From Saccharina japonica (Eukaryota > Sar > Phaeophyceae > Laminariales > Laminariaceae), in assembly GCA_008828725.1 (NCBI GenBank), contig MEHQ01004224.1:122225-186224 (forward strand): a stretch of 64,000 nt of DNA, read 5' to 3'. Shown in pieces: positions 1-10,524 of the stretch. The notes below the pieces were generated by a model. The model was not told where the DNA came from. It saw only the letters and a list, made by a program, of their open reading frames with translations, and searched no databases. The translations under genes and the position numbers were made by a program. Within the stretch, counting starts at the first letter, position 1; each line of letters opens with the position of its first letter.

Positions 1-39
1 TTCGTTTGTACGGTAGGTCTCATTTACTATGGTCCCTCG
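1..39. mobile_element. Family M1 MITE, right end only
   Basis: Right terminus of the short inverted-repeat family M1, whose consensus end is CGGGGGACCATAGTAAATAG or its complement. It is cut by the window start and followed by TA at 40-41, the presumed target duplication. See the M1 copy at 6228-6326. Confidence 0.6.
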
Positions 40-97
40 TATATATATATAAGATGTACCACGCTCAAAGGAGACCTTTTATTAGGTACCAGGTACC

Positions 98-170
98 ATA
101 TTATTATTATCTTTGCCATCCGACAATGTGCAGCATGATCTTCAGCGTTGATCACTCATAAATATTAGTG
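98..170 (-). mobile_element. S1 SINE-like 3' tail
   Basis: Minus-strand copy of a dispersed 3' end (GCACATTGTCGGATGGCAAA followed by AATAAT-type repeats) that recurs at 6.1, 9.8, 14.1, 17.0 and 20.7 kb. A constant end followed by a variable AT-rich tail is typical of retroposons. No coding capacity is visible. Confidence 0.5.
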
Positions 171-364
171 TTGCCCATCATGCGCGTACGCAAAGTCCTT
201 AATACTCCAGCAGAGTTTTGTTTTAGGCTGTCCTGGGACCGCGGGATTATCAATTAAAAAAAAATGGCGATGGGCTCATGTGCGAGAACGACAACAGCAA
301 ACAACAACATCTCCAGCCAAAGTAAGCTACGTAGAGTCGTAATATTGTATATATGAAGTACAGT

Positions 365-545
365 AGTACAGGACACTTAATAAGAAACAGGAAATCTGGC
401 CCAGGCTGGATTTCTTATTTGAAAGAGAGGGTTCTTGCTTTCTGCACTAATTTCAAGATAACGACTCCGGAATTTCTTATTTTCCTCTCGCTCTCAGCCT
501 GGATTTCTCATTGGCCTGTTTCTTATTACGTAGGGGTCCTGCACT
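365..545. mobile_element. Family M2 inverted-repeat element
   Basis: About 180 bp with inverted ends resembling ACACCTAATAAGAAACAGG on both sides. Related copies lie at 8529-8700, 12886-13052 and 19389-19555. The inner part repeats 'aagaaatccagcctgg'-like segments. It is non-coding; a non-autonomous DNA transposon is the simplest reading. Confidence 0.55.
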
Positions 546-769
546 ACTGTACTACTATTTATAAAAAAAGCAGTGTGTCACACAGGTCTGTCTCACCTTC
601 AGTTTGTCTTTGGCCGGGCCGACAGAAAGCGAGAAGGGGCCTCGTCTTCGCGTCGTATCTTTCCCCGAAAACAGGGAGATGGGGGTGAGGCCATGGGCCA
701 GCGAAAACGCAGCCTTCTTCGCCTCAGCGTTGCTCCCGCTCTCCTCTCCCTCCGCTCGGCTTGGCAACG

Positions 770-770
<1 letters not shown>

Positions 771-803
<33 letters not shown>
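771..803. repeat. (CTG)n microsatellite
   Basis: About 11 uninterrupted TGC/CTG triplets. All frames stay open through the tract, so short open frames over it are not evidence of coding. Confidence 0.9.
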
Positions 804-805
<2 letters not shown>

Positions 806-2288
806 TACTCTCGACTTCCATGGGGGGGAGTTGGTCTATTTGTTTTGTTTGTTTGCTTGCCGTGTGCTCGTAGAGGTTTTGTAGTCCTGTCCGGCTAAAC
901 AGATAGATCTCGGCTTATACGAAGCTTTTTCTGTGGCGAGAGCACACCAGAGTTACTTGGATTTGTTGAAGCACGCGCGCGGTATTTCTGGGAAGAAACA
1001 AAGAAAGGGCGAGATCGGAGAACGAAGAAGAGGAGATTGATTGATGAATGAAGTGAGAGGATTTCCAACTATTTAATACTGCTGTTATAAGGTCGAATAA
1101 TAAACCCGCCACCACGTAACACGCATATTATAAAGTAGGAGTAGGAGATAGAGGGGGGGGGGGTGGGTCTAACAACTTCACCACGGTTCCTGCTGTACAT
1201 GCAATACGCATGTAGCGAGGAACTTTCAACAGAGAGATCCCCGCCCTGTTGGCAGCGGTGCTGGGACGTTGGCAACTACAGTACCTGGTACCTATACAGC
1301 TACTACTCTGTACACATCGAAGGTTCGGCGGTACTCGTACGACAAGCATACTACGACGTACCTGGTACCTACCCCCTTGCTTCGATCGAATACACGATCA
1401 TCAACGCTACTAGTTACGACGTACGAGCGTAGTACGCATGCTTCATCTTGATTTTGCGTCAAAACTCAGCTCGGGCGAAACTGCACCACAGAACAAACAG
1501 AAGACGGAGGACGGAGGACTCTCTGCTGCAGGTCGTGCGCTATATTACAGATAGATACACAGATTATTCGCACTACGAAGACAGATCGGTATGTGGATGA
1601 TGTGGGTGACGCGGGTGATGTGGGTTCAATCTGGCTTCGCGGCGTTTGTATGCCAGTGCCAGCGATCGAGCGAGCAGTGTCTACAGTTAGTAGTCAACGC
1701 CACAAGCCCTGAGAGAACAAACGTACTGCTTTTACTACTACTACTATGTACCTCGCGAATACACGCGTTTTGCTCGCTGCTGTCGCGAACTCAGCGTGTA
1801 TCACACGAAGCCGCATGCATCCATCCATACGATACATACATCGCGAAGGACACGCATGAACTCCGACTACGTCGTACTACTGTACATGTTTTGGGCAAAC
1901 CGGGGGAACCCAGTACTTTGACAAGCCTGATAAAGCCAAGCCACCCTCCGATCACGACATGGACACACCCTACAGGTAGATATAAGCAGTGCCCTAGCTG
2001 GCGAAGAGAGTACGTCGAAGCGCGTGGGCAGTACGTACTTCTATTATAACGAAGCTTCTCGGCGTATAGCATGCCTCGGCAGGCACACAAGAGACAGCAG
2101 TCAGTACATGTCCCACACCCACCTTGCTTTTACAGCTGTAGGACAGATGCCACCGGCGATGGATGTAAAGTAGAACCACCACTCCAAGCAGATCTTATTA
2201 GCCGGCCGGATAGAAGATACGACAAGGGAGTTTGATTCGGTAGATCAAGACGAACACGGGTAGCGACAGCAGCAGCAGAGCGGCAGAA

Positions 2289-2312
2289 GCAGCAGCAGCA
2301 GCAGCAGCAGCA
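2289..2312. repeat. (CAG)n microsatellite
   Basis: Eight or so CAG triplets, flanked by imperfect CAG/CGG units. Confidence 0.9.
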
Positions 2313-2627
2313 AGCAGTGGGCAGATGAGCCGCGCAAGGACAAGAAGAGCGAAGCACCCAAAACTCGAACGGACTTCGTTTACGCGTGCGTAGCCGGGGT
2401 CCTCCGCCCTTTCCTCGTGTTCGTAGTAGATTGTAAACTCTTCGTTCGCCACGTTCGCTGGGCTCGATCGTCCGTTGCCCTGCTGAGCTAGCTGCCTGCG
2501 ACTGCTTCGGTTAGACACCTCACGTGACGTCGTTTATCGTGGTTTGAAATTGCGGGTAGTGTCCGGTACATCTCCCCCCCTCGGCCCGTCCTAAATAAAA
2601 CAGGATATCACAGAGGGTTTATTTTTT

Positions 2628-2673
2628 ATTTCCTCGGCTCGTCCTGCGTCTCTGCTGGACGAACCGAGGAAAT
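2628..2673. repeat. Short perfect-type hairpin
   Basis: ATTTCCTCGG at the left pairs with CCGAGGAAAT at the right through a stem of about 18 bp with one mismatch, around a short loop. Function unknown. Confidence 0.6.
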
Positions 2674-3684
2674 AGACCAATGAACGGGGCTGCCTCTCAA
2701 GTCTGACAGTCCCGTGGAAAGTTCTGGGAATTTTTCTCTCGGCGGAGATGGCTTCTCTGTTTCTTCTCCCATTTTTTACGTATTTCCGCTGTACTTTTGC
2801 GCAAACCATCATCTGCGGAAACCTTCAGAGTGTGACGAGAGGATATACCCCGCAGGTCGGGCGCCACCAGCCAATGTACTGGTGGTGGTGGTGGTGTCTG
2901 CTACAGAGATTATTGCGTACACAGGGCGTGTCTGCTGCTGCGGCTGCTGCTCCTACTGAAAAGCTGACTGCTGTGGTCAATCAACTGACCATATCTCAGC
3001 TGTTTTGTCACGGTTTCTCAACAATTCGACGAGCGAGAGCGCCGACGCGGCGAGAGGGGCGTGCTGAAAACTCTTTCGTGATAAAAATGAAAAGCACGTA
3101 CCGTCATGGGGGTGGGGGGCTGCTACTACCCACGTGACGCCTGATCCGACCTACGACTGTAGGAGGGAGCCGGAGCCAAAAGGGAGACGGAGCAAAAATG
3201 GGATGGGAGCAAAACCAAAACTGCAAAACAAGCAAAACAAATGAACTGACTGTCGTATGGATCATACGCGTTTTGCCGCTTCGTGTTGGTTAGAAAATGC
3301 GTGCCCCTCTCTGTCCGGAAAAGTAAGACACGTTTTAATTTACTATTAACGAGTTAGCGGCCCTTATCGCGAAGTACAGAGGTGCTGGTACAGGTCCACG
3401 CCGTTCGCTTCCGTACTGCCAAAGGCAATGGATCAGATATATATGCCTCTTTAGATAGGCACAGCATGCGCGTTAACGGTGACTACCGGTATTAGCGATC
3501 CGACGCATACAGATTATGTTGTAGTGTCTTAGGATCGGGTAGTCTACCGGCGCCCCCCCCCCTCTAAAAAAATAGAAGCCACTTGCTTCAAGATTGTGCC
3601 GGCATTTCTTACGCTCGGTTCTTCTGCTGTGCGGTGATACGTACGTGTAGTGTGTGTAAGTACGGATTTGATCATGTATATATA

Positions 3685-3893
3685 TATGTGTGTGTGTTCT
3701 TCACATTAAACCTTCCTTTCTACCCGTCGACATCCAGCACACCCAGTGTCCGTGCCGATTCTTCATCCTAAAAAGGTACCAGTTCTGTGGTCACAAAACT
3801 ACGACACAGAGATACTACGCTCAGTGCAGTAAGCAAAGCAGACAATGCAATGCCATATACGACAGGCAAGACCTACCCTGCTAGCAATCCAGG
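3685..3893 (+). repeat. Dispersed repeat D5, copy 1
   Basis: About 200 bp beginning with a GT-rich run, then ACCCGTCGACATCCAGCACA. Nearly the same sequence occurs at 62293-62490 and 63022-63172, and partly at 4527-4640. No protein is recognisable. Confidence 0.75.
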
Positions 3894-3930
3894 TGCATGC
3901 AAGAGAAAAAAAGAGAAAAAAAAAAGGAAA

Positions 3931-3957
3931 AGGGTTAGGGTTAGGGTTAGGGTTAGG
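3931..3957 (+). repeat. Interstitial (TTAGGG)n block
   Basis: Four and a half uninterrupted TTAGGG units, preceded by an A-rich AAAAGAGAAAAA stretch. It is far too short for a chromosome end. It directly abuts the 3' end of repeat D5. Confidence 0.9.
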
Positions 3958-4526
3958 TGCTGCGTGATGACTGGTGCCTGGTCCATTAATGTCGTCTCTC
4001 CTAACTGCTACTACTTCTCTTAGTACTGGCTGCTGCTACCCTGTCCGTGTGTTTCTTGTACGCACGTCTTAAGGTTGGTATATCACCCATCTATTAATAG
4101 CGGGCTATGGTGTGCTCGCCGTCTGCCAAAATGATGAACTCATCATCTTCTTGATAAGATGGATACAAAAATGACGACCCACGGGGACCCATTGGACGGA
4201 CGCACATTCGACACGAATACGAATTCTAACTACGATGTGCTGGTTGGCGCGATCTCATAGATCTATCTATCTGTGGATTTTATTTGTTTACCATACTATA
4301 AATACTGGTACAGCACCCACCAGGGCATCCAGAGCAGCAGCTGTTTACATTAGGGATGGCTGCAGTTGTGAGGGGGGTGCGACCACAACTAGAGTAAGAA
4401 TGCCGTGTTCGATGCCTGCTACCACTACTGCTGTAATACCCCGTGACAGCTACGAGTGTACCGTACGTAGGTAGGTGTTTTTTCGTAGCGGGGACGAGAA
4501 CACGTGTCAGCCCAAGGTCAGCCGTA

Positions 4527-4640
4527 TAATAATGTGTGTGTTCTTCGCCTTATAAGCCGTCCTTTCTATCATATATACCCGTCGACATTCAGCACACCCA
4601 GTCAGTGTCTGTGCCGATTCTTCCTCCTAGAGAGATGCCC
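4527..4640 (+). repeat. Dispersed repeat D5, partial copy
   Basis: Diverged copy of the 5' part of D5: the GTGTGTGTTCTTC start, the CCCGTCGACATTCAGCACAC segment and a CCGATTCTTC block are all present in order. Confidence 0.65.
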
Positions 4641-4951
4641 CTCCCTTACCGTTGCTCAAAAATGCTCTGTGTCTGGGTGGCCGACCTCTCAATCCCCCCA
4701 CCATCTTCGATCCAGAGGGCTCACACGCTGCGATCTCCAAGAATGATTGAGTGCATGCAGTAAAAAGCGTTATGGTTTCACTGTTCACACTGCCTGTACA
4801 AACCTGAGCTACTACTGCTTGCTGCTGTGTATATATGTTGGAAGGCTATGGGGTGAGACAGAGTATCCCCTTGCGGGTCTGTCTATTAAAGCATGCATGT
4901 CCTGGGGGTCGGCAGGACTTGAACTCAAACGCCAGATAACTACGAGTGTTA

Positions 4952-5108
4952 CGGGGGAGAACAGTAAATAGGACATACGTACGGCACACACAAAAACCAA
5001 CATACATATATTTAAAAAAAAAAAACATATATATGTTACTACAGTAGTACTGCTGTACTTCTCTAACAAGTTTTGGCCCTGTTTACTGTTTACTACCAAG
5101 GTCACCCG
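4952..5108. mobile_element. Family M1 MITE
   Basis: Left end CGGGGGAGAACAGTAAATAG and a diverged right end; TA precedes it at 4950-4951. Longer than most copies (157 bp) because of an inner A/T run. Confidence 0.55.
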
Positions 5109-5157
5109 TTATAGGTTATACCGGTAATCGATGGGTGCCTTATAGCCAACTATATCA

Positions 5158-5256
5158 CGGGGGACCATAGTAAATAGAACCTACCGTACACCCAAAAACC
5201 TTATTATTTCCTTATTTTGAATAACAATATTTGGTCCTGTTTACTAGGGTCCACCG
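5158..5256. mobile_element. Family M1 MITE
   Basis: 99-bp element with both M1 ends (CGGGGGACCATAGTAAATAG on the left, the GGTCCACCG form on the right), followed by TA. Confidence 0.7.
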
Positions 5257-5363
5257 TAAAATACCTGACTTTTTAGCCAATAAGTCGGCTGGTGAAGTGA
5301 GCTGATGACCGACCGACTTGCCGGCTGAAGTCAGGGCGTGGGGTGCGGCTATTAAGGGAGTAA

Positions 5364-5646
5364 GGGCCATTCTTATCGAACAACTTTTTTTTCCATAATT
5401 TCCAATATTTGTTTCCATAAAAAAAAGGAAAAAGAGGAAATATTGGAAATATTGGAAATATTGGAAATTCTTCAGAGGGCAAACTGTTTGGAAGGCTTCA
5501 TTCACGTCCCAATAAATGGAAAGAAAAAAAAATGGAAAACAAATGGAAAACAAATGGGGACAAAAAATGGAAATATAGAAAATTGCACGAAAAAAAATGG
5601 AATTTTTGGAAATTCTGGAAATGTATGGCTCCGGTAAGAACGGCCC
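5364..5646. mobile_element. Harbinger/Tourist-like MITE, TAA target duplication
   Basis: 283 bp bounded by GGGCCATTCTTATCG and its near-complement CGGTAAGAACGGCCC, flanked on both sides by TAA (5361-5363 and 5647-5649). The interior is built of GGAAAT/ATTTCC-rich inverted segments. A 3-bp TAA duplication with GGGCC ends fits the PIF/Harbinger group; the superfamily call is inference. Confidence 0.65.
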
Positions 5647-5805
5647 TAAGCCCCTCCAAAACGTGAGCGTTTTTTGTTATTTGTTATTTGGACCAAAAAC
5701 ATTACACTTTACACTACACTAGTACCAGGAGGTGCTATTGTGTATGTTCGTTCTTATTCGTGTGGGGTGTTGTTAGTTTTTAGGCGGCTTGCGGTTAGTA
5801 GCGTA

Positions 5806-5884
5806 CCACTCTGTTCCGAAATATAAGGGCCGTTTTTTCATTTACATTAAATACTAACGGTGCTTACATTTCGGGACAGAGTGG
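5806..5884. mobile_element. Family M5 Stowaway-like MITE
   Basis: 79-bp palindrome-like element between TA dinucleotides with ends CCACTCTGTTCCGAAATATA and the complement of CCACTCTGTCCCGAAATGTA. Copies occur at 7388, 11733 and 18330. The end resembles plant Stowaway termini (CTCCCTCCGT...), which use TA targets. Confidence 0.65.
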
Positions 5885-6051
5885 TATCATTTAGACCTAA
5901 GGTTTTGTTTTGGCGTTCTTAGACGCATGCTACGGGGTAGCTACGTACGGTATAGAGGTTAGAGGTGCGCCATGATGTTTCTAAGAAGGCTCTTGACGTG
6001 AGCAGCTCTATACTATTAGTAAGTAAAAAACTGATTGCGTATGTATGGAGG

Positions 6052-6200
6052 AATCTTGGCGGGAAGCAGACATAGAAGGGTGTTAGACTGTACGCATAGG
6101 TTTCCTTGGTTTCCGTGGTCTTCTGCTTTTGGGAGTTTTATGAGTGATCAACGCTGAAGATCATGCTGCACATTGTCGGATGGCAAAGATAATAATAATG
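6052..6200 (+). mobile_element. S1 SINE-like element, 3' part
   Basis: About 145 bp, conserved in the copies at 9687, 14044, 16918 and 20547, ending in GCACATTGTCGGATGGCAAA and an AATAAT tail. No reading frame is conserved. Likely the 3' portion of a retroposed non-coding element. Confidence 0.55.
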
Positions 6201-6227
6201 TATGGAGGAAAAGTAAGAGTACTATTA

Positions 6228-6326
6228 CGGGGAACCATAGTAAATAGGACCAAATATTGTTAGTATAAAAATGTTAATATATAGGTTATTGTGTGTTCCG
6301 TGGGTTCTATTTACTATGGTCCCCCG
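6228..6326. mobile_element. Family M1 MITE, intact
   Basis: 99 bp with near-perfect inverted ends, CGGGGAACCATAGTAAATAG on the left and the complement of CGGGGGACCATAGTAAATAG on the right. It sits between TA dinucleotides (6226-6227, 6327-6328). The TA duplication suggests mobilisation by a Tc1/mariner-type transposase, which is not seen in the window. Confidence 0.75.
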
Positions 6327-6574
6327 TATTATTACCCGATGAACAATTCGGAATCCATGGTCTACCGTCTACCGTAAGCATATATAAGGGCCATTCTTAT
6401 CGGAGCCACAAATTTCCAAAATTTCCTATATTTCCAGGGGCGTAAAAAAAAAAGAGAGAAAACGACACCACACACGTAGGAAGGTCAGGATGAAAAACAA
6501 ACCGGATCGCTGTGATACAGGACGAAATGAGCGAAAACCATTTTTTTTCCCCGTTTTTTGTTCCCTTTTTTTCA

Positions 6575-6892
6575 GGCCCTTCCTCGGGAAAATTCCCGAA
6601 CGTTTCGGGAATCGAGGTAAATCAACCATATCAAACTAACCAAGGAGGAATAAACAATGGAAAAAGCACCTTAAGAAAGACAAAACCACGGCGAATCGAA
6701 TGACGGTGTTTTTTCTTTTTTAACCCAGTAGGAACCGCGGTGTGGTCCATGGTAATTTACCACGGGAATTGGCACGCCGTGGTTTTGTCTCTCTTAAGGT
6801 GCTTTAGCCATTGTTTATTCCTCATTCGTAACTCTGTTACGGTTGATTTACTCGATTCCCGAAATCTTCCGGAATTTTCCCGAGGAAGGCCC
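6575..6892. mobile_element. Foldback element with about 120-bp arms
   Basis: Arms run inward from GGCCCTTCCTCGGGAAAATT and its complement and stay largely paired through the AGGAATAAACAATGG and AAGCACCTTAAG segments. The loop is about 80 bp and GC-mixed. A near-identical copy is at 17559-17876 in unit C. It is non-coding, and no target duplication could be fixed. Confidence 0.7.
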
Positions 6893-7387
6893 CGCTTTTT
6901 TTTAACTTGGTTTTAGAGACCCCCCCCCATTTTTTTTTCGCTGGTGGGGGGGGTGGGGGGGTTATTAAAAAAAATGACTCGTACTCGCATTTTTTCCTGG
7001 GATCACAACGGCCCGGTTTTTCCCTCCAATATAGGAGGGGGGGGGGTAGTGGGGTGTCTGGGATTCAGATCCGCGCGCACCCGTGGAAAAACCCCTCATT
7101 TTTTTTTCGCGCAATTTTCTAAATTTCCATTTTTTACCATTTTTCTTCCCCATTTATTGGATCCCCACTACTATTAAAAGGAGCATACAGTTAGTGAAAG
7201 TTGTTGCATAACACAACAACGAGAAGAACGAAAATTCCGACGATTGTGTTAAAGCAGCCCCCGTCCCCGTCATTCTCAAAAGTTCCAGCCCAAAAGTGCT
7301 TACTCATTACTGCTTGTAATTATACCTATAATATATCATCGAGAAATTTTCGCCCTGTTTTCCCACGTGATAGCATATAAATGATAT

Positions 7388-7468
7388 CAACTCTGTACCG
7401 AATATAAGCACCGGTTTTTATTGAATATTAATGCGCAAAAAGTTTGCTTATATTTTGGGACAGAGTGG
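7388..7468. mobile_element. Family M5 Stowaway-like MITE (copy A)
   Basis: Unit A version of the M5 element. It carries extra single bases relative to the copies in B and C. Confidence 0.6.
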
Positions 7469-7772
7469 TACTACGCTTTTTGTACAGCAGTGTACTTGCT
7501 GTAGTTATATTAGTACTACTCGACATCACCTTGTAGTAATATCCAGGAGAGCTGATCTACTTATAATGAATGGTATGCGGGTAATACACAAACAAACCTG
7601 CAAGGGGATAGATACTCCTGATCTCACCCAGTAGGCTGTGTTTCTTATTTTGGAGAAATGGTGGCGTTCTAACGCTAACCTCGCGGCTTAATAACGACTC
7701 CCCAGTATTTTCTACTTTCCCTGTTAATGTCAGCCTGCCGGGTTCTTATTTCTCGTTCTTCCATGACGATTA

Positions 7773-8123
7773 CGGGGGCAGCATGATAACCACTAGTAAA
7801 TCACTAGTAAACACTAGTAAATAGGACCTACGGCACACACAAAAACCTATATAATTAACTATTTTTACTAACAATATTTGGTCCTATTTAGTCCTTACGG
7901 GGGACCAAAGTAAATAGGACCAAATATTGTTAGTAAACAAATGAAAATATAACCTATATATTTCCATTTTTTTACGAACAATATTTGGTCCTATTTACTA
8001 TTACGGGGGACCATAGTAAATAGAACTAATGACGGACCTACGGTTGACACTAGAGAACGCGTAATACATTTCCCTTATTTCCAACTAAACAAATTGGTCC
8101 TGAATTTACCGTGGCCCCCCTTG
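7773..8123. mobile_element. Cluster of family M1 elements
   Basis: Three or so overlapping or nested M1 elements with repeated CGGGGGACCATAGTAAATAG and complementary ends, plus internal ACTAGTAAA repeats. The same cluster occurs at 12103-12446 and 18901-19245. Confidence 0.65.
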
Positions 8124-8528
8124 ATGATGTGCCTCTTCTGTTGGTGTCTGTTATGGTACTGCTGGCATGATGTGGAAACGTTTGGTAAATACCTGGTATC
8201 AGGTATAATAATCGTATTGGTAGTACTTGGAAGGCGGTATCTTAGGTGGGAACCAGGGATGGTTCCCGATGGCTTTTAGCCATCTCACCTGCCTTCTCAG
8301 TCGTTCATCACGCGAAAACGGAATAAACCTGCTCTTCTTCTATCTCTACGCAAACAACACACGTGAGTACCAACGAGTACCCGTTCCATAGGCTGACCTG
8401 GCTAGGGATACCCTGTCCTCTTATACCTAGCGTCCCTTACACCTGGCTGTGGCTGATGATGTTGTACCGATGGTACAGTCAGTAGTAGATGCTATACTGC
8501 TGCTACTACTACAGCAGTAGTATAACAG

Positions 8529-8700
8529 TACAGGATACCTGATAAGAAACAGACTAATAAGAAAGCCAGGCTTACAATTTAGAGGAAAATAAGAAATTCT
8601 GGAGTCGTTATCTTGAAATTAGTGAGGAAAGCACTCTCTCTCTCTCAAGTAAGAAATCCAGCCTGGACCAGATTTCCTGTTTCTTATTAGGTGTCCTGTA
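8529..8700. mobile_element. Family M2 element (copy A)
   Basis: About 172 bp with inverted ends of the AATAAGAAACAGG type; equivalent to 12886-13052 and 19389-19555. Confidence 0.6.
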
Positions 8701-8814
8701 CTGCTGTACACATCATTGTCGGATGGCATGGGTGACGATAATAGCAGGCCATTTATTTGTTGTATATCCTTGAAATTGTCATGTTATAAATATTCTCTGT
8801 GACGTCAGGGGGGA

Positions 8815-9049
8815 GGGGCGTTACTCATTTGTTGCTTGCCTTATTCATTTCACCACTGACCACGCATCCCTTTCGAGATGGAGCACCGTTCCTACCCCTA
8901 ATAGAGACACCTCCAACATTTGGGCGATCATTACGTTGTTTCCATATATTACAAATACACTTTTTACTAATCTTATCGCCTTCCTTTTTCGCCGCCTGTG
9001 GCCACCATCTACCTCCTAAGATAGCGATCGTTTTCTCACTACTATTCAA
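8815..9049 (-). pseudogene. Truncated non-LTR retrotransposon 3' end
   Basis: Reading on the minus strand, 74 codons (about 9049 to 8825) match the C-terminal tail of the retrotransposon at 26206-26842: both contain NSSEKTIAILG, and the CNIWKQRN segment matches after allowing one frameshift in the other copy. The frame ends in ASNK-stop, followed by a C-rich run. The sequence is 5'-truncated just beyond position 9049, as is usual for LINE insertions. No catalytic part remains. Confidence 0.7.
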
Positions 9050-9686
9050 TGGGGGGTTCCACTGGCGTGGTACGAGAGCCTCGGCGCCAACCGCTGCTTC
9101 TCGTCCCCTATCGTACTGTCAGTACCGAGAGCCCCCCCCCCCAGCCGACTGGCCGGGGCCCTAACATACTACACGCAGTCTCGGACGACCGAGAACCCCA
9201 ATAGTAGAAAACCATTGACATATCCCATTCTGCTGTGCATACTACTAACAGCAATAATACCAATGCATTATGAGATAAAACGTTAAAATTGCCTCCCAAA
9301 TATGCCGTCTATGCATACAGAAGTAAAACGTATCAGGTAAAACGTACCACCATGTCCGTAAATGTAGGGAATGGTTTAATATACATGTTAAAGTCCAAAC
9401 GATCGTTACATTTGCGGCCAAAGTGTAGTATTTGTGGTGTTTGTGTGTCACAGGGTGTTGTAGTATGTATGTCGTGTCTGCTCCTTTTAACGGGAGGATG
9501 GGTTGGTTGTTTTTCGCAGTCAAAAGACGAGGCGGCAGCAGCAGCAGGTAGGTGTCATCGATGTACAGAGCAGGCCTGCTATGTTGTACAGTAGAATAAT
9601 AGGAGGACGACGATGCACCATGACATATAATATTATATATACTGGGAAGAAGGAGGGAGCAAGGACAACGAATGGAGTATTTTTGT

Positions 9687-9840
9687 AGATAAAGCTGGGC
9701 GGGAAGTAGACATAAAAGGATGTTAGACTTTGCGCATAGGTTTCCTTGGCTTCCGTGGTTTTTTGCTTTCGGGAATGTTATGAGTGACCAATGTTGAAGC
9801 TCATGCTGCACATTGTCGGATGGCAAAGATAATAATTATA
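9687..9840 (+). mobile_element. S1 SINE-like element, 3' part (copy A)
   Basis: Same block as 6052-6200, ending in GCACATTGTCGGATGGCAAA and an AT-rich tail. It explains the end of a minus-strand open frame here, which I do not accept as a gene. Confidence 0.55.
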
Positions 9841-10524
9841 TATGATGCTACACTACTGCGCTGTACCTTGGCATGTAGGTATCTAATAAAAGTGTTAGAA
9901 ATACGTCAGCTGTGAGTTCAACCGGTTGAATAGTTCATACCCAACTTTGAAATCAGCGTAGAACGTTTGTGCGTTCAATGTTTCGTCTATAGTATTCGTC
10001 TGTGGTTTATGCATCTTACGTAGACAGGGAGGGGATGCAATTGCAGGTATCACATGAAATTATTAAAAATACGTCAGCTGTGAGTTGAACCGATTGAATA
10101 GTTGATACTCAACTTTGCGAGCTGCGCAGATGTTCTACGAGTATGTTTAGTTTGTATTATTCGTGTGTAATTTACGAATATCATAGACAGGAGATGCAAT
10201 ATTTAGCACAATGGCAGAATTCGTATATTATAGTACAGAAAAGAGTTGGACTCCGTGCACAGATAGGTCTCCTTTTTTGTTCCCCTTGGTTTTTTTTATT
10301 ATTCTGTCTAGACATACATGCATGTTTATGAGTGTTCAATGGGCAATGCTGCGGGAGTATTGTGTGGTATACGCATATCATAGACAGGGGACGCAATATT
10401 CAGCACAACAACATGGCAATTCGTAGTGCAGAAGGGAGTTGGAACTTCGTGCATAGACACTGTAGGTCTCCTTTTTTATTTTCCTTAGTTATTTGCTTTT
10501 TTCTTCTGTCTGTACGGTGCAAAG

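Larger units (their letters stand above)
546..3684. other. Intergenic, low-complexity rich
   Basis: I see no convincing gene. Open frames here are short and mostly created by CTG/CAG tracts or GTAC-rich sequence around 1270-1440. The stretch holds a CTG tract (771-803), a CAG tract (2289-2312), a 46-bp hairpin (2628-2673) and a GGT tract near 2880. Confidence 0.5.

Noticed and set aside
3931-3957. Chromosome end
   Set aside because: Only four TTAGGG units, with ordinary repeats on both sides.
4895-4965. tRNA 3' half on the minus strand (GAGTTCAAGTCCTGCC)
   Set aside because: The T-stem does not pair and the expected 5' half is replaced by an M1 element.
9245-9826. 193-codon minus-strand open frame, repeated identically at 13602-14183
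   Set aside because: Its start lies in the complement of the S1 tail, the identity is due to the A/B duplication, and the diverged copy C breaks the frame. No domain recognised.
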